From positions 13,537,754-13,601,753 of the forward strand of contig OZ026526.1 in NCBI GenBank assembly GCA_964019695.1: 64,000 nt of DNA, in the 5' to 3' direction. The translations under genes and the position numbers were made by a program. The notes under the pieces were generated by a model that had not been told where the DNA came from, did no database searches, and worked only from the letters and a program-made list of their open reading frames with translations. Below are positions 33,963 through 46,235 of the stretch, piece by piece (the stretch's first letter is position 1; the number at the start of each line of letters is the position of its first letter). Source of the DNA: Loripinus fragilis. Taxonomy: Eukaryota; Mollusca; Bivalvia; Lucinida; Lucinidae.

Positions 33963-34372
33963 CACATTTAAAACTTAAATATTGGATTGAGTTTGATATT
34001 CCACATTCAAAACTTCAAACAAAAAATTCAAAACTTGAATATGGGATTGGGTTTGATATTTATCATTCAAAACTTGAATATTGATTGAGTTTGATATTTT
34101 TCATTCCAAAATTGAACAAGGGATTGAGTTTGATATTTGTCATTCTAACTTGAATATTGGATTGAATTTGAATTTTGATATTCTCGGCGAGATTCCCAGG
34201 TTGTTTTGCAAGCGAGCATCTACTCTAGCTTCACTGTTTAAGTGCACACGTCTGGTTAATATTTTGTATGCTGTGTGGTTTTGCTTGCTTTCTTGTCATT
34301 TGATGGTCTTTTTTTCAATTTTAACTTTAGCATGCTAGACATCTGAGCCTGATTTTTGTTGTCTGTTATTTA

Positions 34373-34436
34373 TCTTTATTATTGTTATTACTATTATTAT
34401 TATGATTATTATTATTATTATCATTATTTAATTATC

Positions 34437-34506
<70 letters not shown>
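34373..34506. repeat. (TTA)n microsatellite
   Basis: A pure ATT/TTA run from about 34435 to 34505 preceded by impure TTATTATTACTATTA. The poly-Ile/Tyr frame across it is an artefact. Confidence 0.95.
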
Positions 34507-34508
<2 letters not shown>

Positions 34509-34510
34509 AG

Positions 34511-34600
34511 TGAGGATGTGGATCGGGCAGACGTCTTGTCGTGAAGCTGTTTGCAAAGGTTATCAGCAGATGATGCTGGTAGCGAAAGAGCCAAATGGGG
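34511..34600. mobile_element. GTCGTCTGCTG-type MITE fragment (copy 6)
   Basis: GAGGATGTGGATCGGGCAGA, then AGCTGTTTGCAAAGGTTATCAGCAGATGATG and AGCGAAAGAGCC, match the right half of this MITE family. Badly decayed. Confidence 0.5.
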
Positions 34601-34904
34601 AATATAACCAGACTTTGCATAACTATAATTGTTGTGGCATGTTATTGTAGTTCAATGATTTCTTTAATTAATTGTAGTAATTGTTTTTAATTAACTACAG
34701 TGTCAGACATGGGTGTAATTCACACTTAGTTTCAATTACGCTTATTACTTTTCACAGCAGCGTCGAATTCAGATGCTTGATATAATTATGGAAAAAAGTA
34801 TCACACTGAAAAGCATATTTTTATTCTTCTAATTTTCCATTATTTGCTGTGCTTAAAATTGTTTTTCTTCATGTTGAATGCAAAGTGCTACCAACTGAAA
34901 TCAA

Positions 34905-36582
<1,678 letters not shown>

Positions 36583-37404
36583 GTTAATCCCAGCACCGGC
36601 AAATATCTCCAGTTTTAACATCTATTATTGTATCATGAAAATCCGTGCTGCACGCTTTTAAGAGTTATAGTCTTGTTTCAATGACATAAATCCATGCATT
36701 ATAAAGGCAATTGACGCGATGTTACTACACTGAGTTGGTACATGCTTTAATACACTTCAAAACAACAGATCCATACTGATTGGCTCTGGAACACAAATAT
36801 TAATAAAAAACGGCTAGCCACTGGTTTACTGTGAAACAGCGACAAAATACAGTGCCATACACATGTATGCGGCTACAAAGGATCATTGACGGTTTGGGCC
36901 TTATACGCCTATTTTTCTGATTCCCAGAACTCTGTTTTTGAGCTTCTAGTGTGGTGCATGTAGTATCAGTGCAACAGGTGAATCTAATGGCAAGAGCCTG
37001 CTAGAAAAATATTTTCAAAATTCCTACGCACTCGAGAGCTATGGCGGTTAGAAAGGGGAGGGGGTCTGAAATTTCATGAGAATAAAAAATGCTTTAAAAA
37101 GTGATTTCTGCACGTTTTCTGGGTTTATTTGGTAGGCATGGTGATATCTATTGAACATACCATATGCAGAGTATTAACTAATCACGATAATTGATGAAAT
37201 CGTTTTAAAAACAAAATATGTTTTGTAATTTAATGATTTTGGGGAGATAATTTAGAAGTCACCTGTACATTTTGACTACATATACCGTAAATAATACAAA
37301 ACTGAAAGCTCAACAAAAGAAATAAATATTTTTGAAGCAATGAAAGTGTCCCATTTAGCATTGGAAGTAAAACTGATTCTCACTAGATCCTTTGAATATT
37401 ACAT
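36583..37404. other. no recognisable feature
   Basis: AT-rich DNA, no ORF above 60 codons, no hairpin of note. Confidence 0.4.
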
Positions 37405-37520
37405 TTGCTTTGTTCAGGTAGGGATCACACGGAATTCCGCGGCTAGCCTTTGTCGCGGATTTCCGTGAAATTGAATTTTTTGGAAGGTAGCGGTTTTCCG
37501 TGACTTTAAAAAACGCTAAA
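37405..37520 (+). repeat. CG-containing repeat end shared with 48430-48524
   Basis: TGTTCAGGTAGGGATCACAC with GGAATTCCGCGGCTAGCCTT and TGTCGCGGATTTCCGTGA matches the reverse complement at 48450-48524 nearly base for base. Both are CpG-rich against the AT-rich surroundings. They are probably termini of one element family. Confidence 0.6.
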
Positions 37521-37637
37521 TATATCTCATTGGGGAGCAGCTATTGTTTGTAATTTATAAGGGTCACGGAATTTCAAGACATCCTTTGTAAATATCTACC
37601 ATTTTAAGTTTGTGCACGCATGATATTTGTTGTATCG

Positions 37638-37771
37638 TCGTCAACCTTAGCTCACCTTGAGGTTTGCTTTAGCTCTTACATCTGTGAGAAATGAGCCCTT
37701 TTCTTTGTTTCATTTTAATGTGTTATTATGCCCCCCTGGATAGGTCTGGTGATATATTGTTTTTCCCTTTG

Positions 37772-37802
<31 letters not shown>

Positions 37803-38782
37803 GTCAAAACCCTGTCCGCTCTATAACTTGATTACCGTTAAAGATATTTCACCGACATTTCATACATTTGTAAAGCACATTCAGACGACGTGTCATGCAC
37901 AAGAATCATAACTCTTGCACGTTTATTTATCAAATTATTCCCCTTGTAAAATAAATAAGGGCATTTTGTCCACTCTGTAAGTTGAACACTGTTAAAACTA
38001 TTTGGTTGAAACTTCATACACTTCTAGAGCACAATGAGACAATGCGTCATGTACAAGAACGATAACTCTGCTTTGGGTGTTTTGGAGTTATATCCCTTTG
38101 ATCATTTGCAATGCTATTTCGTGTCCCCTCTATAACTTGGTAACCGTTGGTTGGAGACATTTCAACGAAACGTCATATATTTGTAAAGCACATTCAGACA
38201 ACGTGTCATGCACAAAACCATAACTCTTGCATGTTCATTCTTCAAATTATTCCCCTTGTAACATAACTAATTGCAATTTTTGTCCGCTCTGTAAGTTGAA
38301 CACTGTTAAAGCTATTTGATCGAAACTTCATACATTTCTAGAGTACAATAAGACAATGTGTCATGCACAAGAACCGTAACTCTGTTTAAGATAGTTTTGG
38401 AGTTATTTCCCTTTGATCTTTTGTAATGCTGTTTTGTGTCCGCTTTATAACTTGATAACCGTTAGAGGTGTTTCAAGGAAACTTCATACATTTGCAATGT
38501 GCATTCAGATGATGTGTAATTCACAAGAACCATAACTCTTACATGTATATTTTCAAATTATTCCTCTTGTAACACATTTTTGTGATTTTTTGAGTCCTAA
38601 AAGGGGGAGACATTTTTTTCGTAGAAAAACAATCTTAGTTTCTCTGTGGTGATATATTGCATTAGTTGGGAAGCCTAACTGCGAGCTAAACAGTTTTGCG
38701 TTTTAACAACAAAAAAATCTAAAGTGAAGAATTGGCGGCTATTAAGTGCATTTAAGTCCCCCATAGCTTAGGCTGAAATCCG
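37638..38782 (+). mobile_element. LINE 3' UTR remnant, split by a 0.9-kb element
   Basis: 37650-37726 (TAGCTCACCTTGAGGTTTGC, GAGCCCTTTTCTTTGTTTC) and 38637-38782 (TATATTGCATTAGTTGGGAA, GCATTTAAGTCCCCC) are consecutive parts of the family 3' UTR when compared with 31650-31900. The intervening piece is a later insertion. Confidence 0.7.
37727..38625. mobile_element. ATGCCCCCCT element with internal ~310-bp tandem units
   Basis: Begins TTATGCCCCCCTGGATAGG and ends CCTAAAAGGGGGAGACATTT, giving an imperfect TIR (ATGxCCCCC / GGGGGxGACAT). A GTCT run (37776-37799) follows the left end. Inside, CATTTGTAAAGCACATTCAG and GTGTCATGCACAAGAA-type phrases recur with a period of about 310 bp (37866, 38170, 38480). 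Alternating half-units TTGAACACTGTTAAA (37984, 38294) lie between them. No coding frame. This structure is widespread in bivalve genomes as I remember them. Confidence 0.7.
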
Positions 38783-38784
38783 TT

Positions 38785-39918
38785 CTAAAACAAAAGCAGT
38801 AAGCGAGTATCATTAGGAAATACAACAATCACAAACTGCAGTTAAACTCGTGGCATCATGAGAAAGAGCCACACAACAAACACGAGACACCAGGAAGACG
38901 AACAAAGCAAAGCAACCAGCTTTCTCTTCCCCATCGAGATGATTGCAAAACTGGAATGTACACAAAGTAACGCACAACAAAACATAGAACAATTACAGAA
39001 TCTCACAATGGCAGTAACAATCAACAATGGATCAACTACAACAGAACCACCGCCTTAGAACTGACATCAACCAAAGCCACTGGGGGAGGGGGGGGGCTTA
39101 AATGCATTTTGCTGGCACAAAATCGTCGCCCTAGATTCTGCTGTTGTTGAAGCACAAAAATGTTAAACTCGCATGGCGGATACTTAACTAATACAGTGCA
39201 TCATCGAAGAGACAAGCACTCAAATTAACGCACTATGACGAAAATGAGAAAAGGGCTCACGACTCTCAGATAGTCAGAGCTAAAGAAAACCTCAAGTTGA
39301 GCCACGGTGGGCCCAGCTACAGCCAAGCATCAGGCACCAACCCACCGATTAAAGCTTTACGTCAGAGACGTCAGTGAGTCTGAGGCCTGACCCTCCGTCG
39401 TGCAATTAAAGAGGAAGCCACGGCTAAAACCCGTGATTGGGTTTGCAACCAGGCATGCAGACTGTCGCATGATATCCAAGTTATATCCATCTTTTTTTTA
39501 TAACGTTTGATTATCTTTTTGAATTGATAACGAAAATTAGGGTTTCTAACAATTATTTTGAATTTATAAACTAAATCCCCATGAAATATAAGTACTGATA
39601 TGCCCTGTTGCAGAAGAGCTTTTAACCCAATGTTGTATTTAACCATTAACTCTGAGTGTCTGTGGTAGAGTTTAGAAAATGCTTCTCGAATTTTATGATA
39701 TCTTGTTTTAATAACTTAGCAGTCATAAATAGGGTTCTGTTGTTGAAATCATCAATATTAGAACACACTCTCGCAAAACGAACAAGTTGCGAAATATATA
39801 CACCATAGGAAGGTGAGCGAGGAACATCTCCATCAAGAAATGGGAAAATTACTATTTCAAAATCAGAATCATTAGACTTCAAGCTAAATTCTATCTTGAA
39901 GAAAATATCAATCCACAT
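38785..39918 (-). pseudogene. LINE ORF C-terminus and 3' UTR on the minus strand
   Basis: The minus strand from 39918 reads SDFEIVIFPFLDGDVPRSPS, YGVYISQLVRFARVCSNIDD and FNNRTLFMTAKLLKQ, then after a frame break KYNIGLKALLQQGIS and FHGDLVYKFK (39640-39540). It ends in the 3' UTR at 39445-38785 with the poly-C-equivalent GGGGGAGGGGGGGGG at 39085. This is the clearest link between the reverse-transcriptase tail and the 3' UTR family scattered over the window. It lies tail-to-tail with the plus-strand remnant ending at 38782. Confidence 0.8.
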
Positions 39919-39925
39919 CTTTTAC

Positions 39926-41394
39926 GAGATGTTTGCACTCTGTGCGCCAGGGCGTTAGTCTCTGACAGCCTGTTACATATGTTACTGTAACAAACTAAGG
40001 AAATAAGCAAAATGAAAGTTTGAGCTACAGAAAGAATGCATTAAGCTATCTATTTAATCTAATTTCTTATGTAGTTTGCAAGCTGGATTCCTAAGCTACA
40101 TAAAAGCAGCATTTTAAACAAAATAACAGCTTCAAATGGTGCTATATGCGTTACATAGATTAAATTTTCCTTTGAAAATTGAAATCGTGACTAACATCAT
40201 TTAATTTTATAATCGATTTGCGCATTTCTTCAAGTGTTTTAATCTTAGTTAGCTAAAATACTCATTCGACTAATAGAAAGAAACAAATGTTTGCTTTTCT
40301 ATCTCAAATAAATTGTTTTATATGAGGTATTAAACAACTCTACCCCAACCTTTAAGTATCCGATTTTGATATCTATTATTGAAGAAAATTATATGAAAAT
40401 ATTTGACACTGGTGGATATCTTACATTTTTGGGACTGTCATGCTAATGCAATTAAGAATCTTAGATTTGCAAGTTTGACATTAGGATCTGAGTACTTATC
40501 AAAGCATGTAACGTATGTTACATGGCATAATGAATGAGCAAGGAAATTGTCTTGGAAGTAAGAGATGATATTTCAGAAAAAATACTATTCTTCACGTGTT
40601 TTCCTATTAATATATAGCCTCTGGTGCCTTAGTCTTAGTTATTATTGTCATTGCTGATTACAAGCCCATGGACTTGTGTTACAGATGTTACATGTATTTA
40701 TAATCTTTTTTATCACATATTTCCTTATGTCTATAATGCTAAAATATATAGACATAAAAATAGAAAATAAAAGTTCACATTTAAATGACACTATTTAACA
40801 AATATTCCTATTAAATATAAATATTCAAAAACAATCTTTATTCAAGTCAACCTCACAATGTCTATCATTGTGTCTGCTTCTATGGCAAAATAATCACCCA
40901 TTTCGTCACAACCAGTAGAATCATGGCATTGTATTAGGACTGCAAACTTAGTACAATCCTTATCCACTTCACCCCTTTGGGAATTGTGCAGATATACTTA
41001 CCTTAAAGAACAATTCAAGCTAAATCAAATAAGAGATATTTGCACTCAATTAACCAGGGGGTTAACCTGGAACAGTATGTTAGGTATGTTACCATATCAA
41101 TTTTAGAATAAATGAATTGAAAGTCTGAGAAACAGAAAGAAGACATAAAACTATCTATTTGTTTGAATTATTCATGTAGTTTGCATGCTGAATACCTTTG
41201 ATACACATGAAGGTTTTTTTAACAAATATACAGCTTCCTATGGTGTTATATGTGTTACATTAATTAAGATTATTGTTTAAAATTGGTAATTGTGACAAAC
41301 ATCACTTATAAGCATTTCGTGTAATACTCATCTTTTGACATCAAAGGAATTAATTTTCTTTGTATGTGTGGCCTGTCAAATAAATTGACTCAGC
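39926..41394 (-). repeat. VTYVT module block, locus 2 left (minus strand)
   Basis: Two direct copies of about 330 bp (39926-40270 and 41028-41340) share GCCTGTTACATATGTTAC-like boxes, GAGCTACAGAAAGAATGCAT / GAGAAACAGAAAGAAGACAT, and ACAGCTTCAAATGGTGCTAT. On the minus strand the boxes read VTYVTGCQRLTPW (39988) and VTYLTYCSRLTPWLIECKYL (41094). A third, at about 40545, reads DNFLAHSLCHVTYVTC. Every module has a counterpart on the plus strand in 42110-45400. Confidence 0.6.
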
Positions 41395-41965
41395 TATAAC
41401 TTGAATCCTTAGCATTCTTCAAAAGCAGAAACAGCATGTCAGTGTCATGGGATCAAACACCTGATTAAATATGGGTTTAATGCCATTTCACATATATGCA
41501 TACAATGGAGTAAGACTCTGGTATATGTCTCTTCCTGTGAAGTGGCAATAGCAATCTTACTGCAACTGCCTCTGCATCCGTGCTAATCAAATGATAACCT
41601 TGCTCTTATTTTGGAAAAGCTATGTCTCTACCGTGTACCTCTAAGAATACTTTAAGATTTCTGACATTGGTCAAACAGAAATTTGATTGGCTGCTTTTTC
41701 TTTGCATCATTTGCCATGGAACCTTTCCAGTCCTTTGGTGCTTAAGTCTTCAGGTCTTAGATCAAAAGTATTTTGCTGCGCCTAAAGAACTTAATACGTT
41801 TTCTTTAGTTACAATGTTGACTCTTGATGGTTTTGGCAGACAGTCAGAAACAATTTCTGTTACACCTTGAAAATCATCTGGTATATTAGAAAGAACATGA
41901 AGTTGGACTTTGCTATCAATTATGCTTGCTACTGGTTGTTGTTTGTTGTCAGTACATTGAAGCAA
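41395..41965 (-). pseudogene. N-terminal half of the dead NAILQ-family protein (minus strand)
   Basis: The minus strand reads VASIIDSKVQLHVLSNIPDD and EIVSDCLPKPSRVNIVT in the 41762-41965 frame. After a frame change comes KDWKGSMANDAKKKQPIKFL (about 41725-41660), then DAEAVAVRLLLPL (about 41570), then SHDTDMLFLLLKNAKDSS (about 41450). These match, in order, family motifs I recall as IIDGNAILQSLxxIP, DWKxFMANDxNKxQFIxLL, EEADTRxLLH and SPDTDVxVLLL. At least two frameshifts and several stops. The C-terminal half is on the opposite strand starting near 42247. Confidence 0.6.
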
Positions 41966-42109
41966 GCCTTAAAAGAATGTAAAACCTTTGATTTCTCAGT
42001 TTATGCAGCCATATATTTTGCCTTATGGAAGATTTATACAGAGTAAACAAGTTGATAAGGTTACCCCATTGCATGATCCATTGAAAACACTGAAATTGAA
42101 AACACTTGC

Positions 42110-42730
42110 CTCTGACTGTATTATCAAAAAGGATGTCACGACAATGCCCTTGCTCATTTATTACGACGAGTTATATATGTTACATCCTTTAATAAGCGCT
42201 ATTATCTTAGAAACTTAGTGAATCCTTGAGGTGAAAGGGTCTAATTTACGCCCTGTTCATCCTGCATTTCATTGCTTTACCTGCTGTGATACATCTAGCT
42301 CGTTTATCTGAAGGGAAAGAATTACCTCCTTTTCAGCACCTTAGAAGTACTAAGGCTTTAAATAAGTTTTTGAATGCTTGGGGAAAGATAATAAGTGCAG
42401 AGACATTATTAGATGAAAATATGTTTGTTGCATGTATGGAAAGGCTACATTTATAAGAGTTAACCAGTTAAGATATGATTCTTTTTTCTCAGAAATATCA
42501 AGGTACATCATTCCAGGTACTCATTGCTTTTAATGGCATAGTTTTCCTCCTTATAAAGCTTTAGTCTTTCTCCTACTTGCAGAGTGTCACTTGAAATACA
42601 TATTCAAAAAGAGCCAACTAGTAGGAATTTATATCAGTTTCCGAATGTTCCAAGCCATGAATGGCAACATTGGAAAGTTGATAATGAATCATCAATTTTG
42701 AGTGGACTGGTGGTAAAATTGCAATACAGT
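42110..42730 (+). pseudogene. C-terminal half of the dead NAILQ-family protein (plus strand)
   Basis: 42247-42306 reads LRPVHPAFHCFTCCDTSSSF, matching the family motif ALPAFHAFTGCDTTSAF. About 42432-42492 reads MYGKATFIRVNQLRYDSFFS, matching MYGKxxxxxVNxLRYxxF. About 42540-42575 reads SFPPYKALVFLLLAECHLKY, matching LLPPxxxxLxxHxxRxxYQ. A following frame (about 42590-42690) gives EPTSRNLYQFPNVPSHEWQH. Upstream at 42139-42190, GCHDNALAHLLRRVIYVTSF is a VTYVT module. Stops and frame changes make it non-functional. Confidence 0.6.
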
Positions 42731-43151
42731 AAATGATTGAAATATTGTGTGATGATTCTACTAGTTGCAAGGAGGCGGGTGATAATAATGATTACCACAG
42801 ACCCGGACAACGACAAACGTTTAACATGAGTGTTAAATCGATGAGAATTAGTTTGGACCATTTCATTTATTGTATTCGCTTGTATAAGTGTAAAACTATC
42901 TTTTCTATTTGTGGCTCTATATTTAGCATTATATACACATTATTAAGAAATGTGTCCAAAACGTCATTGATAGCATCTGTAACAAAAGTCCATGGGCTTG
43001 ATAATCTGAAAGGATTATAATTTCTAGTGTTTTGGCACCAAAGACTTTAAATGTCACACATTACACATTAAATGTCCTGATCTTAGAAACTTGATGACAA
43101 CTTGCAGATATATGAGCAAGACAGACTAAGAAAATGTAAAATATCCACACG

Positions 43152-43440
43152 CTGGTTTAAGCCCTCGAGTAAAATATTTTTACTGACCGTTCCAAGGTGG
43201 TACTTCTTTTGTGGATCATTCATGTTATTTCTGTCATGTGTTTGTTATGCTTTTGTGCGCGTCTGTTTATTGATGCCTTGTGGTTACCTACAAGGAAAGG
43301 GCTGACCTCTTGGCTCTCGTTTGTGATGTCTTATTGTGAGATTGTTACTTTCTTATTGGTATGCTGGGCCAGGTGTGGTACTTGATTGTATCGATTCCAG
43401 ATCTTAGCCTTCTTTCATGTGTTTTACTTAAACGGTAATA
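43152..43440 (+). mobile_element. LINE 3' UTR fragment
   Basis: GTTTAAGCCCTCGAGTAAAA, GGTGGTACTTCTTTTGTGGA, TGCCTTGTGGTTACC and CAGGTGTGGTACTTGATTGT match 11185-11420 and 33740-33962 in order. Inserted in the VTYVT block. Confidence 0.7.
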
Positions 43441-43942
43441 ACACAATTTGCTTCTCGGTAAAACCAGGAGTAGGGCTGTGTATAAGACAATATATTTAAA
43501 ATAGAAAAGCAAACTTGGTTTTTCCTATTCATCAATTGAGTATATGTTTGTAAAATCTAATAAAAGTTTTAAACCAAGATATAGTAGTTGTTTAACTAAA
43601 TGACGATAGCCACAAAAATTAAATTATTATGTCTTTTAAATTATAATTAGTTTCATGTAACGCACATAACACCACAGTTAGTCGTATTAATGCTAAGCAG
43701 CTTCCATATGTAGTAAAGACATCCAGTATGCAGACTATAAAAATGTCAATTTATAAGATAATTTGAATGTCTTCTTTCTGTAGCTCAAACATTCAAATGG
43801 ATACGTCCATTAAGAGGCTATTTGCTCCCCCCCCCCCCCTATGACGTCAAAAAATAGAAGTTGCTTTTCACAAGTTTCTTCTAATTAGTTTATTAGAACA
43901 ATAGCCAAAGTGTAAAAGTCTGGTATTGATTCGACAAGTACG

Positions 43943-43956
43943 GTTGCTATGGTAAC
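43943..43956. promoter_or_regulatory. X-box-like motif in the left foldback arm
   Basis: GTTGCTATGGTAAC. Its reverse complement GTTACCATAGCAAC fits the RFX X-box consensus GTNRCC-N(0-3)-RGYAAC exactly. Binding and function are untested. Confidence 0.45.
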
Positions 43957-44233
43957 AAGAATGGTCAGCAAAAATAGGCTGAAAATAGGAAAATGGCCAT
44001 TTTGGAGCAAATATAAGACATGTAACAGAGGAATTAATATAGAGCACAAGCAAATACCAAATAGATATTTTATCAGATGGTGAGGATTATTACAGCACAC
44101 AATGTATTAAAAGGTTTGTTTGGTATTCGCTTGTGCTGATACCTAATTCTTAAAAAATCGGTCTCCAAAAGCCTTAAATTTGGCACAAAATGGCAATTTC
44201 TCTATTTTTAGCCTAATTCGTCCGCCTTTTTTT

Positions 44234-44247
44234 GTTACCATAGCAAC
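44234..44247. promoter_or_regulatory. X-box-like motif in the right foldback arm
   Basis: GTTACCATAGCAAC, the mirror of 43943-43956, fits the X-box consensus exactly. It has stayed intact while the surrounding arm sequence has diverged. Confidence 0.45.
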
Positions 44248-45479
44248 GGTAAAAGTAAAATAAAAGCCTGGATATTACACTTTGGTTATTCTTCTAACAA
44301 ACCAATATCATGAAATTAATGAAACACAACTTTCACTTTTTGGCTCCAGAGGAGGCCAAATTTGCCCTTTAACGCACGTAGCTCTTTCTTATTCTCAAAT
44401 TGATATAGTAACAATTGTAACAAGCTGTTGGAGGTTACAGGCCCAACTTACAGAGTGAAAACAGTTTTTATTCAATGCACCTTGAATGGTTATATAAGAT
44501 GTAATATGTCTGCACAACTCCAAAGAGGATTGGGATGGAGCAGGCCCTTACTTAGCTTTAAAGTCAAAATACTGTTTGATGATTTTACTTATTACGATGA
44601 TAATGATGACACTGAAGCAGACACAATGATGGATGTTGTGTATGAAGTAGGCTCAGATGATGATTGATTTTGAATATTTATAAACTGCCCTGTTCAAATG
44701 TGAAACAGTTTTCTCTGTTTGTGTCCCTATATGTTTTAGCATTTTACATATTAAGAAATATATGAAAGTAAGTTTATTTATAACATGTGTAACAAATATC
44801 TATAGGTTTGATAACATGCACTGAATATAATTTCTTTGGTTCAGGCACCAATGATAACAGATTTATAGGGAAACAGGTAAAATATATTCATTCTTTCAGA
44901 AATAGTATCTCTTAAGTAAAGACACTTGCTCACTCGTTATGCCATGTATCATATGTAACGCTCTCTGATCTTTAAAACTTGGTGACAGCTTGCAGATCTA
45001 TAAGTCTTTATCAGACGAGCCAGCCTAAAGTCTCTAAACATGCAAGTATTTTCACAATTTTAGCCCAAACTTTCAAATTACATTTTTTTATTTGATATAG
45101 TAACGCATGTAACAGGCTGTTTCAGACTAACGCCCAAACTAATAGAGAACAAATATTCTTTTTTCAATGCAGCTTGAGTTGTACTTCTAGCAGGAATGTG
45201 TCTGCAAAATTTCCTCAAGGAGATTAAAACATTTTAAGGCATATCTTACGTAAAGACAATGAGCTTGCCCATTTATTACATCAGGTAACATATGTTACAG
45301 CCTCTGATATTAGACACTTTGCAACAAACCTGCAGATTTATGAGTCTTTTCAAAAAGCAAATAAATTCCAAGCAATGATAATCATCGACTGCAAATATTC
45401 TTAACTATTTTTACTCTAGTTTTAATACCAAATTTTCACCTTAAAACTGGGTAGGGTTGTTTACTTGCTAATTCCGAAA

Positions 45480-45592
45480 GATTTTGTTTTTATTGTCTCA
45501 TCCATGTCTTGCCATTTTATATGTTCTGTGGCTCTTCCTCACGGTGCCATGGGTTGGTCTGCAGTGTGTGATAGTGGTATTTCCTGGTCATA
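45480..45592 (+). mobile_element. LINE 3' terminal fragment
   Basis: GTGGCTCTTCCTCACGGTGC, CATGGGTTGGTCTGCAGTGT and GGTATTTCCTGGTCATA are the last part of the family 3' UTR (compare 32110-32175). Confidence 0.7.
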
Positions 45593-46235
45593 ATCGATTT
45601 CTTTAACACTTCACCAATAACAACACATCAAGATAAATTTCATATAATGTATTAGGAAAGAAATTTGACATTATCACAAAGAAGGCCAAATTCAACCAAG
45701 CTATATTCATCATTATTTTGAACAATTTTTTGGACCCATATCCCAAATACAATATACACAGTCCCATCCGGTTCTGAAGAATATCTTTATAGGGTTTTTA
45801 CGCTATGTTAGCACGACGGCCAACTAGGTCATGTGATTTTAAGGTTCTCAATAAAATGTTGATCTCTTATATCATAGGCCTTCAACTTTTTATAGCCAAA
45901 ATTCAGGGTACACAGCAGTTCAGTTTGGAAGTCGGTTGCGTTGAGGGAATTAAAAATGGTCTAATTTGTCGAGTATATAAAAAGCATTCGATCATGCATG
46001 TCTGTTTAACAGACATCATACATTGAGCTTAAACTTATTCTGATATTCGCAGTAGCATAAGTTTTCATGCTTGACTATGCCCATTTTCCCTTAGACTGCT
46101 TAATAAACTGGGTTGTTTAACTTCAGCTATGCCATCTAATGTAATCAGTGTGGACAACGCAGTGGAAATTGTCTTCTTAGTGCAGACAATCATATAGAAA
46201 AATATACATGTGTACAGCTTTTAAACCCATACTTT
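45593..46235. other. no recognisable gene
   Basis: A 73-codon frame at 45805-46026 shows no motif. Otherwise AT-rich DNA. Confidence 0.4.

Larger units (their letters stand above)
30820..34170. repeat. 39-bp minisatellite array, interrupted twice
   Basis: The unit reads GAATATTGAATTGAGTTTGA followed by TATTCCACATTTAAAACTT, a 39-bp period best seen at 32190-32790. More diverged units lie at 30820-31110 and 33962-34170. The period is a multiple of three, so the minus strand encodes a 13-residue repeat (QFNIQVLN core), which is a by-product. LINE copies at 31497-32192 and 32790-33962 sit inside the array, so the array predates them. Not a CRISPR array: units are contiguous, AT-rich and have no spacers. 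Confidence 0.85.
43857..44338. mobile_element. foldback element with an X-box motif in each arm
   Basis: The left arm 43857-44066 and right arm 44117-44338 are inverted copies. Paired landmarks are GCCAAAGTGTAAAAGTCTGG with CCTGGATATTACACTTTGGT, GAAAATAGGAAAATGGCCAT with ATGGCAATTTCTCTATTTTT, and CACAAGCAAATACCAAA with TTTGGTATTCGCTTGTG. The two arms have diverged, so the duplication is not recent. No coding frame. Confidence 0.75.
42733..45400 (+). repeat. VTYVT module block, locus 2 right (plus strand)
   Basis: Units homologous to the left block appear in direct orientation. AACATCTTTTCTxTTTGTGGCTCT-type sequence occurs at 42890 and 44710. GTAACAAAAGTCCATGGGCT (42979) resembles GTAACAAATATCTATAGGTT (44790). 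Boxes read VTIVTSCWRLQAQLTE (44411), VTHVTGCFRLTPKLIE (45102), and DNELAHLLHQVTYVTASDIR (45255-45314). The 79-codon frame 44428-44667 ends in an acidic tail (DDNDDTEADTMMDVVYEVG then SDDD). A LINE piece (43152-43440) and a foldback (43857-44338) interrupt the block. Confidence 0.6.

Noticed and set aside
41622..41870. 82-codon plus-strand ORF as a gene
   Set aside because: It is antisense to the frame with family similarity (41762-41965 minus and its continuation).
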